The position numbers were made by a program, and so were the translations under genes. 64,000 nt of DNA from Nyssa sinensis (Eukaryota > Streptophyta > Magnoliopsida > Cornales > Nyssaceae), in contig CM018046.1 in assembly GCA_008638375.1 (NCBI GenBank), positions 1,288,501-1,352,500 on the forward strand, in the 5' to 3' direction. The notes under the pieces were generated by a model. It saw nothing but the letters and a program-made list of their open reading frames with translations. It did not search any database and had not been told where the DNA came from. Shown here in pieces: positions 49,314 to 59,708 of the stretch. Position 1 is the stretch's first letter. Each line of letters opens with the position of its first letter.

Positions 49314-50757
49314 CGTTCAGTACTCGACCGTACAGTTGACGTAGAGAAGGGAGAGAGGATGGGGGCTAATGTTGGTTGGACAACACAAGGAGAAGAGATA
49401 AAAGACCTGGGTCATGAAACTTGCTGGGGCCTGGTTTTCAGGTTTTTGTGAAAAAAGAGGGCAAAACTGGTGTGTCAATCAGGGCCACGGTAATGTAAAG
49501 GCATATCAGATTTCCCTTCGGGACGGATTTGAATCAGAATTTGGATTCAAAATCTTTCAACCAAAAAAAAAATGGAAAATTTTTTAGCAATAGATTGAAA
49601 CCATATTAAATGTGTTTTTTACTCAAAATTGAATTTAAATTTACAAAATACCTTTATAAACTCAAATTTACAATGGTTATAATATTCATAAATTGTTTAG
49701 AGAATATTAAATTTAAATTTAAATTTAAATTTGTATAAAAACTTAAATCATTGCCAAGAAGGCCATGTGTAATCAAGATTATGCATATTCGGTTTAACAG
49801 CTAACAGTATAATGCATAGGGACATTGACTTCTGTTATTACATTGAGTAATTGTATTATCTACGTGCTTGTTTGGTTGAATTGTGAAAAAATATTATTTA
49901 AATGAATGAACCATTGAAAAGTTATTAACAACAATTAAACATGAACATTAATAATAAATTTGATCAATTTAATAAAGAAAAAAGAAGAAGCTAATATATT
50001 CAAAATTTTGTAATTAATTTTTTAAAAATTGTGAAATTATATTTGGATATGATAATCTAAATTTTAAAAAATTAAAAAAATATATATTTTAAAATGCATA
50101 TTTCGCGTTTTGAAATTAAAAAACTGTTTTTGAAAATAAAAACAAACAGAGCCTAAACTTATCGATTGAACTCAAACAATGTTTAATGAGAATGTTGCGA
50201 CAAATAAGTGTGATTTGAGATTTTATTCCAAATAACTTATTATCACTTAAGTATTCAATGAGCTTCTCAAAACCCATTAAGCTATTATACATTTTTTTGT
50301 GTGGATAAGTGTTATTATAAATTATTTTGACAAGAGTCAATACTTGAAGGTGTCAATGATGTCTACCTATCATATGTATACCTCATTAGTCTAATTTATT
50401 AGTTTAAAGTCTTCTATATTATGCACTCTCCTATTCCTTTCATGGGTAAAATATATATATAATTTATTACTTATTTAAAGAAATTTATTATAATAGACGA
50501 TGGTATATTCTTATATTTCTTGCTAACCTTATTCAATATATATATATACACAAAGCTTAGAAAAATATTAATGATGATTGGAATTCAATAATAGGTCTCC
50601 CATAAAGTATCCAAAATATTTTAGGGTGATTTGACAAAAGTTCCAAAAAAAGTAACAAAAGTATCCTTAAGTCCAAGTCAAAATAAAATTACTCAGAGAT
50701 CCCTCTTTTTTATGACTAAAATATACCTCAGTGTATCAAGTCTCCATCTCTCACAAT

Positions 50758-51284
50758 TAGGGGTGTCAATTTTTAACACGACTCGAATACGATACGAAGT
50801 TAACGAGTTTGGGTTTAGCATAAATGAGTTTGGGTCATAGACAAGTTAACACATATAACACAATTAATAAACAGATCGTGTTTAGATTTTACTAGTGTCA
50901 ACCCGTTTAACATTTTTAATTATAAAATATATTATGAGTTAAGGTAATTCGTCTCACATCAAATATTTATCAAGATTTTAAGATTTTTTTATTTATAAAA
51001 GAGGTTTCTACTTTGATTTGCCCCATATCCAAAGTTACTAAACTTGAAAATTATCTATACATATTAAAAAAATAGATAAATTTTTTTATTTAAAAAATAA
51101 AAAAATTAAAATAAACGGGTTAAGTGTGTCGACACGTGTAACCTGTTTAATAATGGGTTGAGTTTGGGTTTTGAAACTTAATACGATTAATTAATAGTGT
51201 CGGGTTATGATTCACACATATTTTAGAATATATATGCCTTGACACGACCCGAACACAACATGATAACACGCATTGACACTCCTA
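50758..51284. mobile_element. hAT-like MITE, TAGGGGTGTCAAT family
   Basis: 527 bp with terminal inverted repeats TAGGGGTGTCAATTTTTAAC (left) and TAGGAGTGTCAATGCGTG (right, minus strand). The interior has ACCCGTTTAAC/GGGTTAAG words and no ORF. The flanks CTCACAAT and CCCATAAT could be an aged 8-bp target duplication (6 of 8 match). Confidence 0.7.
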
Positions 51285-53171
51285 CCCATAATTTCTACTT
51301 ACGTGAAATCCGGGTTGTGTTAAATAAAATTGTTCATAGTTTAAAATTTAAATAACTTGCAAATTAAAAATTTATTTTAAATAAAATTTATATATTTAGA
51401 CTCTAAAAATTGAGATCTATCAAATAAGATTCATATTGAATATGAAAAATTGAAGGAAAAAAAATTATTTCTCAAACTATAAAATTTCACTATCCAAAAA
51501 TGAGGCATATTGTAAAATTTTACAATTTAAAGAAGATAGTGAAGTTTCAATTTCGTTATGAATTTATTGGTTCTTATTAGTTTGATTCAATTTTTTGAGT
51601 TGCATTTTGGATGTCGAAAGTCTTTCAAGTAGTGAAATTTGCAACAAAAAAACACAATATTTGAAGAAAAAAGAGCGGATGGTAAAATTTACTTTTTGTG
51701 TAATTATGTACACATGACACCCATATTTCTTCTTCCTATAAATGAGCCACCACTCCATTTCTCCCCCAAGACACATGTACATATATCTCTCTCAAGTCTC
51801 AAAAACAAAGGTATATGGGCATTTGTGTTTCGTCTTTAAATACAAAAGGAAATGGAGATATTAGATGGCTAACAATAGTTAGGGTAATCCACGTAGACGA
51901 TCGACTCTAAGAGTTCAAGTAGCCAAGAATATTGTCTCTCAAAATCCCAGTTGTTTCCTCTATAGCCATTGTGATTAGCAATGGCCGAAAGTGGTGCCCA
52001 TTCTATGGCCTTGCATAGTGTGGAAAGATATGGAGGAATAAGAGAGAGAAAGAAGAGGGATAATGGACAATGGGGAGTTTTTTCACCTTTAGTGGATCGA
52101 TAATGGAGGAGGACGACTTTAGGCGAGTAAGAGAAATAAAGATAGAGATCGGCACCGGAGGGTTTCTTTAATTTAGGGGATTTCCTATTTTTTACGGATG
52201 TGTTATTTGAGAGTTTTCTATTTTGGACGGATATGTTATTGGAATATTAATGTCATTACATAAAAAAAAATAAAAAATACAAGTGACATGTCATCATAAT
52301 GGACTTGAGGTCAAAAATAGAAATGACCAAGTCCTTCACCTTGAATTGGAAACATCCATGGAATTGTAATAATATAGAAACTTCTTCAAGGACTTAAAGG
52401 ATGATTAACTCAACATTTTAACCCAAAAAGTTCATCAAGATTTTGTTGACAAAAATACCCATCCATGTGAAAACACGGAGAAATAGTATTGTTGCACATT
52501 TCGAGTGCATAGCCAACTACCACATCACTTTTTCTTTTTGAAACTTTAAAATTAAATAACTTGCAATTTATAAATGTGTTTTTCTTAAAAATTATATATT
52601 TAGATTCTAAAAATTAAGATCTATCAAACAAAATTCATATTATATATAAAATTCTATTAAAAAAATTATCTTTTTTAAACAGAGAGATATCCCTATCCAA
52701 AAGTTCTTTGTACATACGACAAAGAAATTTCTCTATTCAATTTAAACAAAGAAAAAAATGTGTGAAGTGTACTTGTATTAAACAAAAGTAAACACAAATT
52801 GTACATAGGATAAAAAACAAAGATAAAAACAAAGGGAGGAATACATAACTAAATAAAATAAAATTCTTTGTCCAAAAAAACAGTAAAAATTTCTTAATTT
52901 TGTATTCCACACTTGGCACATCACCCATTCCCACTCAATTTTATTTTCTTAAAATAATTTTCTTTCCCCAATCTTCATAAATAAAAAAAAGCTCAAACAA
53001 AAAAAAAAAATTAAGATGGTCATTTATAATCCATCTATGATCATTTATATTGTCATAACTACCGATCATTTATAATCCAACTCCAAAATTCCAAAAAAAT
53101 TCCAGAGGCATTCATATAATTTTTCAATTTCCTTGAATGGTTTGAAACTACAAATAATTTAATTACCTGGA
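51285..53171. other. Intergenic AT-rich DNA
   Basis: No recognisable gene, domain or repeat family on either strand; long A/T tracts and short open frames only. Confidence 0.5.
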
Positions 53172-54742
53172 AGATCTTGATAATCTCATTTATATAATTA
53201 ATCCAAATGAATTAATGCATTTATGTTAGATAATACAAAAGGGGTTTAGCTAATAAAATCATAATCTTGAATTCAATGACCTTATTATATATTGCTCACT
53301 GTTTATTTTCTGCTATTTATTTGTTCTTGTATTGTCTTTGTCCTGATTATTAACTGAACTGATATGGCAAACTTGACAAAAGATCAGTCTATAAGAAAAT
53401 CCTACTTATCCCCAGGTTCATTTGCCAAAGCATTCTGCAATGGGTTAAATCAACCAAAAGGATTAAAAGCCAATCTTTATACTTTTGCTTGCCGATTGTT
53501 TCTCAATCTTCATACAGTAGGTGAAATAACCTTCCTTATGGGTTAATCCTAATGATTCTCTTTGTTCACAAGTCCAAAGCTAATCTTTATACTTTTGCTT
53601 GATAGGAGATTTTGATAATCTCATTTAAATAATTAATCCAAATGAATTAATGCATTTATGTTAGATAATACAAAAAGGGGTTTAACTAATAAAATTATAA
53701 TCTTGAATTCGATGACCTTACTATATATTACTCACTGTTTATTTACTGCTATTTATTTGTTCTTGTATGGTCTTTGTCCCGATTATTGCCTGAACTGAGG
53801 CGGCGAACTCGACAGCAGATCAGTCAACATGAAAATCCTACTTATCCATGGGTTCTGATGCTGCACTTTTTGGCCCACACACCGTGGCCCCGTTCCTTGC
53901 AATATATTGTCCGCTTTGGGCACTCTCCCCGTAGGGCACTCTCCCGCACGGTTTTGTTCTTCCTGGGCTTTTGCCCAGGAAAAGGCCTATTTTTGAGTAA
54001 GGTGCCGCCTTAGCTCAGCATATATTGTCCGCTTTGGGCACTCTCCCCTCTACGGGGGCACTCTCCCGCACGGCTTTGTTCCACTCTGGGTGGAGGCCTA
54101 TTACAAGGGGGAGGGAGGCCTGTGCTTATAAGCGACAAGCAGTCCCGGCTCCTCACCGATGTGGGATGAAATGCACACAACAGCTGCTCCCCCCAGTCGT
54201 GGACTGGTTGGAGCATGAGAAGCTGGACGTGGCCCAACGTTCCCACAGACGGCGCCAAGCTGATGCTGCACTTTTTGGCCCACACACCGTGGCCCCGTTC
54301 CTTGCAATATATTGTCCGCTTTGGGCACTCTCCCCGTAGGGCACTCTCCCGCACGGTTTTGTTCTTCCTGGGCTTTTGCCCAGGAAAAGGCCTATTTTTG
54401 AGTAAGGTGCCGCCTTAGCTCAGCATATATTGTCCGCTTTGGGCACTCTCCCCTCTACGGGGGCACTCTCCCGCACGGCTTTGTTCCACTCTGGGTGGAG
54501 GCCTATTACAAGGGGGAGGGAGGCCTGTGCTTATAAGCGACAAGCAGTCCCGGCTCCTCACCGATGTGGGATGAAATGCACACAACAGGTTCATTTGCTA
54601 AAACAATCTGCAATGGGTAAAATCACCACAAAACAAAAAGAAAAAAAAAAAAATCAACCAAAAGGGTTAAAAGCCAATCTTTATACTTGCCGATTGTTTC
54701 TCAATCTTCGTACAGTAGAACCTTCCTCATGGGTTAATCCCA
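53172..54742. repeat. Segmental tandem duplication (about 380 bp), second copy carrying the TRIM
   Basis: Copy 1 about 53172-53549, copy 2 about 53605-54742 excluding the 732-bp TRIM and its duplicated GGTTC. Shared landmarks: AATTAATGCATTTATGTTAG, TTGTTCTTGTATKGTCTTTG, AAATCCTACTTATCC, GGTTCATTTGCYAAARCA, AGCCAATCTTTATACTT and CCGATTGTTTCTCAATCTTC. Copies differ by scattered substitutions and small indels, so the duplication is older than the TRIM insertion. Confidence 0.9.
53856..54587 (-). mobile_element. TRIM (short non-autonomous LTR retrotransposon), very young
   Basis: Two 327-bp LTRs (53856-54182 and 54261-54587) that look identical by eye flank a 78-bp interior. On the minus strand the LTR runs TGTTGTGTGCATTTC to GTGCAGCATCA, with TATAAGC near its start. 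Minus-strand, the interior begins GCTTGGCGCCGTCTGTGGGA, the primer-binding type common in plant Gypsy-like and TRIM elements, and ends with a polypurine stretch CTGGGGGGAG before the other LTR. Flanked by GGTTC at 53851-53855 and 54588-54592. No gag or pol, so it must be mobilised in trans. Confidence 0.95.
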
Positions 54743-54828
54743 AGAGTAAAGTTTGGTTGCTTATTATTTTATGTCCATATTATGCAATCACTCGTGGGTG
54801 TGGGAGTTATGCGAGTGATATGATGGTG

Positions 54829-54966
54829 GGTCCTACATTCATATGAGTGATAGGCACCGATATGGACATAAAGTAATGTATCATGAATCATTACTTTGGT
54901 CCTACACTCATATGAGTGATGGGCACCGATATGGACATAAAGTGATGTATCATGAATCATTACTCT
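54829..54966. repeat. Two-copy tandem duplication, period 69 bp
   Basis: GGTCCTACAYTCATATGAGT starts at 54829 and 54898; both continue through GGCACCGATATGGACATAAA to ATCATGAATCATTACT with three or four differences. Confidence 0.95.
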
Positions 54967-55482
54967 AATCCCAATGATTGTCCTCCACCAATCACAGATT
55001 GGTCGATCCAGACTCCATTGGCAAATGAGAGAGAACATTAACCAACCCAATCCAACCCAAATCAAAGACGATCAATGTAGAGCAACGAGTAGATCGGGAA
55101 TTAAAAAAAAGGATATTTTGTCATTTAAAAAATATAACATTGTCACCTCATCACTTTTGGACCTAATCTCATATAATTTAAAAATTTAGGAATTTTTTAA
55201 GTTACAATACTTTGTCTTAGACTTTAGTTTATAGACATTTTTTCTAGGAACCCTTTAATAATTAACTCTTATTATAATTGGTATATGTTTGAAGAGAATA
55301 CTTTTTATTCCAAATTTTGTATCTCAAATGATATAGCATTACATTAGTGGTGGTGGTGGTTTAGATATATTATAAATATTTAGTTAATAATTTATTGTCA
55401 CATCATTTAAAATACATATTTTGATACAAAAATTTAAGACATCTAACATTACTCATATTTGAATCTAACACTTTATGCTATC

Positions 55483-55742
55483 TCACCTCACTCCTTCGAT
55501 ACAAATCAATGAGTGTTAAGGCTTGAGATGATCAATAAAATGGAATCACTTATTTTGTTAGTGGGTGTTTGGAGTTACCACTCTATTATACAAAGTGCAT
55601 TAGAGGAAACTTCACCTCACTCCTTCAATTCAAATCAATGACTGTAAAGGCTTGAGATGATCAATAAAATGGTATCACTTATTTTGTTAGTGGGTGTTTG
55701 GAGTTACCACTCTATTGTACAAAGTGCATTAGAGGAAACTTC
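55483..55742. repeat. Two-copy tandem duplication, period 129 bp
   Basis: TCACCTCACTCCTTC starts at 55483 and 55612; both copies share GGCTTGAGATGATCAATAAA, TTAGTGGGTGTTTGGAGTTA and AAAGTGCATTAGAGGAAACT. Confidence 0.95.
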
Positions 55743-56451
55743 AAAATAAGGATTACTATTCCTTGAATGGTAAGATAACATATCACATTGATTTGGCAAC
55801 TCAAGTGAATCCTTTTGAGGAAAAAAATTCAAATAGTACTATATAAGTTACTGTTTATATTTTTGAGATTTATTTCTTATATTATTCACCATATTTTGAT
55901 TGATATTTAAAGCTTATTTGAATATGATCAATATTGAGAAAATATAAGAGGTGGGAATATTGAACTTTGGATGTATGGATTGAATTTGAAAAATATTTGT
56001 TGGGTTTTCAAGTACAACATTGGTGAAAAATAGAAAATGAAGAATGCAATGCCTTCTTCTCCTTTTTCTAATAAGAAAATCTTTGAGATGCACAATTTTA
56101 AACTTATTTTTCAAACTTATGTTACAATTAATAAAAATGTCTCTTAATAAAAAATGTAAGAAGATACATTTTTCAAAAGAAGCCATTATAAATGTATTTT
56201 AAAAAAAAAAAAGTCTCTTTGTTAATGCCCGCTAATGTCTATTCTTATATTATGGATTTGAGAAATAAACTTAAAAGAAAATGATTTTAATCCGACTCAA
56301 CTATCTGAACTGATTAGACATAAAAAAAAATTACTCATGAATTTATAATAAATTACATTGACATCTTGCTAATTGAACCTACTTATCGTGATACCTATTT
56401 TGATTGAGTAGCAGTCTTCAAATTTAAACAACATGGATATAAAATTTTTAA

Positions 56452-56935
56452 GGGTTAATTACATTGATCACTCCTAAGCTTTATGATAACTACACTGACA
56501 TTTTTTGAAGTTTTTAAAATTATATTGACATCTCCTATTTTATTTGATAAACTATAAATACTCCCATCTAGTCAATTTTTTTCTTCAAAATAATAACACT
56601 ATCCCTTTCATTTTTTTTTAATATTTTTTATTCATTTTTCAATTTTGACCGTTTTCTTGATTTTTTTCATTTTCAAATAAATATTGATTAAAACCTTAAA
56701 TTTATTTTTATATAAAATAAAAATTTCATTAAAAAAAGATAGTCCAAATTGATCAAAATTTTAAAAAATGCAAAAAATCAAATAAAATAAAAGAGATTTT
56801 TATCATTTTGAAAAAAAAAATTTAAATTTGTCGGTAAAAATAGAAAAAAATCAATATAATTTCAAAAACTTTGAAATAGATCAATGTAATTGTCATAAAT
56901 TTCATAAGATGTTATTGTAATTTATCTATTTTTTT
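56452..56935. mobile_element. Foldback MITE-like element
   Basis: The left arm GGGTTAATTACATTGATCAC...GATAACTACACTGACAT matches, inverted, the right arm (minus strand TAGATAAATTACAATAACAT...GACAATTACATTGATC). A related inner pair is TAAAATTATATTGACAT and its inverse near 56855. The interior is AT-rich without an ORF. T-rich flanks prevent a safe target duplication call. Confidence 0.55.
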
Positions 56936-57530
56936 AACACTAACATCTAATCTTTATAATATAGATTTGAAAAAAAAAAAAAGCAACATCAGCTCAACTC
57001 AATTATCCGAACGAACTAAACACAAAAAAAATCAGGATATACTATTGTGTCTAATCAACTTGTTAATTGAGCTTAACTATCGTTATACCTATTGGAGTAG
57101 AAATACTCAAATTTAAAACAACATGAATATAAAATGCATATTGCATGAGGCTCAATATATTTGAATTACTTTTATTAAAATTAAAGCTGCAAAAAAGAAA
57201 GAAAACAGTAATGCTATTCATATTAAAAAGTTTTATGATAAATTATTTATTAAATGATGTGTTATTATTGTATTAATTTCATCTTAATTATAGTATAATA
57301 TATATTTAATATAATACTGTCATGTCATTTGAATTTTTTTTTTTTTTTTTAGCCTGGCATTGTTAAAAAAGAAAAGAAAAAACAACCTAATCCAACATTT
57401 CAAACATATTTTCAAAATACATATGATATATGTATTAATTCCTTGGCGGGTAGGATCTCGGCAGGATGCAGCCACGAATGTAGTCCTTGTTTCTGGTTTC
57501 ACATGAAACGTAGTCTCTGTCCGCTGTTAC
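56936..57530. other. Region upstream of the PPR gene
   Basis: AT-rich sequence with a T tract at 57335-57350. The proximal promoter of the PPR gene should lie here, but I see no clear TATA box at a suitable distance. Confidence 0.4.
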
Positions 57531-59576
57531 ATGTTTCATCTTGTTATAACTCAACTTCTCTCGTCTCTCACTCCCAAACCACAAACTCTCATCCAATCCA
57601 TCAAACCATTCTCTTCAATTTCTGCCGGAAAGCCTAAATGGAACTCAAAGAACAATTTTATGATCACCAACCCAACTCTGCTAACCATGGAATCATGCAA
57701 TTCTATGTGCGAATTGAAGCAAATTCAAGCACATATGACTCGAACTGGCCTCATATTTCACCTTTTCCCTGTAAGCCGAGTGTTATCATTTTGCGCTATT
57801 GCCGACACTGGCAACATACACCATGCACACTTGCTCTTCAACCAAATCTCCGAACCTAATGTTTATATATGGAATGCAATGATAAGGGGCTACTGCAAAG
57901 CTCAATATCCTATAATGGGTTTCTCTTTCTTTCGCCAAATGGTTCAAGAATGTGTTGAGATGGACAGTCGAAGCTTTGTCTTCGCGCTTAAAGCGTGCCA
58001 GCTGTTTCGTGGACTCGAAGTGGGCGGGTCCGTCCATTCTCGAATTTGGAAAGTGGGTTTTGTTTCTGATTTGCTTGTGCGTAATGGGTTGATTGGTTTT
58101 TATGCTGATAATGCTTGTTTGAGTTATGCGCGTCAGGTGTTTGATGAAATTCCTGAGGGGGATGTTGTTTCATGGACTGCTATGATTGATGGGTATGTGA
58201 AGAAAAATATGCCTGATGAGGCTTTCGGGCTCTTTGACTTAATGTTGTCAAGCAGTGTTGAACCCAATGAGGTTACAATGATCACGCTGCTTTCAGCATG
58301 CTCGCAGAAGGGCGACTTAAGTTTGGGGAAATCAATTCATGAATATGTGGAAAAGAAAAATATAAAATTTAGTCTAAATTTGATGAATGCCATGTTGGAT
58401 ATGTATGTGAAATGTGGTTGCTTGATCGCTGCTAGAGAGATTTTTGAGAAGACGGATACTAGGGATGTTTTCTCTTGGACTAGTATGATCCATGGTTATG
58501 CCAAAAATGGGGAGTTAGAGTTGGCAAGAAAGTGTTTTGATGAAATGCCCAATAGAAATGTTGTGTCTTGGAATGCAATGATTGCGGGTTATTCACAAAA
58601 CAATCAACCAAAGGAAGCTCTAGATCTTTTCCATGACATGGAGAAAGCAGGTTTGGTTCCCACAGAGAGTACTTTAGCATCTGTGCTGTCTGCTTGTGCC
58701 CAATCGGGTTGCTTGGATTTAGGTCAGTGGATTCACAATTACTATATTAACCAAAATCGGATTCAACTTAGTGTGATTCTAGCTAATGCATTCATAGATA
58801 TGTATGCTAAATGCGGGTGCATTGATGCGGCTGCAGCACTCTTTAATGAATTGCGAGAGAGAGATTTGGTGTCTTGGAATTCTATGATTGTTGGATATGC
58901 TTCTCATGGGCATGCTGAGAAGGCCCTTACCCTTTTCGAGAAAATGAGAAGTATGGGGTTCAACCCTGATGATATCACACTTGTCGGTGTCTTGTCAGCT
59001 TGCAGTCATGGTGGATTAGTTACCCAAGCCTGGGAATATTACAGCAACATGGAGAGGCTTTTTGGTTTAAAGCCTAAAGTGGAACATTATTCATGCATGA
59101 TTGACTTGCTTGGTCGCATTGGGCTGCTTGAAGCAGCTTATGACTTGATAACAAAAATGCCATTGGAACCAGATGAAGCTGCTTGGGGTGCCCTTCTTAA
59201 TGCGTGTAGAATGCACGGGAATGTTGAGTTGGGTAAGCTTGCCGCTGATAAACTTCTACACCTAAATACTGAAGATAGTGGTATTTATGTGCTCCTTGCA
59301 AGTATATGTGCTAATAAGGGAAAATGGGTTGATGTAAGGATGGTTAGGAGTTTGATGAGAGAGAGGGGCATCAAGAAGACTCCTGGACGTAGCTCGATAG
59401 AGGTGGAGGGTATAGTTCACGAATTTTTGGTTGCTGATGATTCGCATCCTCAATCCAAAGATATGTATAAAGTGTTGAATGAGATAATCTTGCTGTCAAA
59501 ATTGGAAGACTACGCACCAGATACTACCCAATTGATGTATCTTCATGAAGATATTGTCGATTCCATAGTGCACTAA
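57531..59576 (+). CDS. PLS-class pentatricopeptide repeat protein with E/E+ domains, single exon
   Basis: Intact 681-codon intronless ORF. PPR proteins of this class bind organelle transcripts base by base and usually direct C-to-U editing. The first ~45 residues are Ser/Thr/Lys-rich with no acidic residue (MFHLVITQLLSSL, SIKPFSSISAGK), a mitochondrial or plastid transit-peptide profile. Repeats run from about residue 60 to 540, with P/L/S variants such as VYIWNAMIRGYCK, VVSWTAMIDGYVKKN and LVSWNSMIVGYASHGH. The E and E+ motifs follow (about 543-650: MPLEPDEAAWGALLNACRMH, SHPQSKDMYKVLNE). It ends shortly after YAPDTTQ, where DYW proteins continue, so the cytidine-deaminase-like DYW domain is absent and would have to come from a partner. 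The N-terminal Met is the first ATG of the frame with a plausible presequence. Resembles SLO1-like E-class proteins; the exact orthologue is not assigned. Confidence 0.92.
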   Translation: MFHLVITQLLSSLTPKPQTLIQSIKPFSSISAGKPKWNSKNNFMITNPTLLTMESCNSMCELKQIQAHMTRTGLIFHLFPVSRVLSFCAIADTGNIHHAHLLFNQISEPNVYIWNAMIRGYCKAQYPIMGFSFFRQMVQECVEMDSRSFVFALKACQLFRGLEVGGSVHSRIWKVGFVSDLLVRNGLIGFYADNACLSYARQVFDEIPEGDVVSWTAMIDGYVKKNMPDEAFGLFDLMLSSSVEPNEVTMITLLSACSQKGDLSLGKSIHEYVEKKNIKFSLNLMNAMLDMYVKCGCLIAAREIFEKTDTRDVFSWTSMIHGYAKNGELELARKCFDEMPNRNVVSWNAMIAGYSQNNQPKEALDLFHDMEKAGLVPTESTLASVLSACAQSGCLDLGQWIHNYYINQNRIQLSVILANAFIDMYAKCGCIDAAAALFNELRERDLVSWNSMIVGYASHGHAEKALTLFEKMRSMGFNPDDITLVGVLSACSHGGLVTQAWEYYSNMERLFGLKPKVEHYSCMIDLLGRIGLLEAAYDLITKMPLEPDEAAWGALLNACRMHGNVELGKLAADKLLHLNTEDSGIYVLLASICANKGKWVDVRMVRSLMRERGIKKTPGRSSIEVEGIVHEFLVADDSHPQSKDMYKVLNEIILLSKLEDYAPDTTQLMYLHEDIVDSIVH

Positions 59577-59629
59577 GGTTTAAGTGAGTTGTACTGTTCC
59601 ATCGAGGCAATGATGATTATGTGACCTAC

Positions 59630-59708
59630 GGCACGATCATTTTTTTTTTTTTTTTTGTGGTTATAATGGCACGATCATTTTTTTTGGGTTATAATGGCAC
59701 GATCATTT
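59630..59708. repeat. Three short tandem repeats behind the PPR stop
   Basis: GGCACGATCATTT occurs three times (about 59630, 59667 and 59696) separated by T tracts and GGTTATAAT, about 60 bp after the stop codon. Confidence 0.85.

Larger units (their letters stand above)
42537..50757. other. EML3 3' UTR and intergenic DNA with unrecognised minus-strand relics
   Basis: The EML3 3' UTR follows 42536; a (CT)n run lies at about 42768-42785. No complete gene is visible to 50757. Three minus-strand patches (42825-43295, 47386-47807, 49107-49313) look coding-like and are listed separately. The rest is AT-rich with a few dispersed repeats. Confidence 0.5.

Noticed and set aside
54010..54846. Several open frames of 60-138 codons on both strands
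   Set aside because: They are inside the TRIM LTRs and appear twice because the LTRs are duplicated; TRIMs do not encode proteins.
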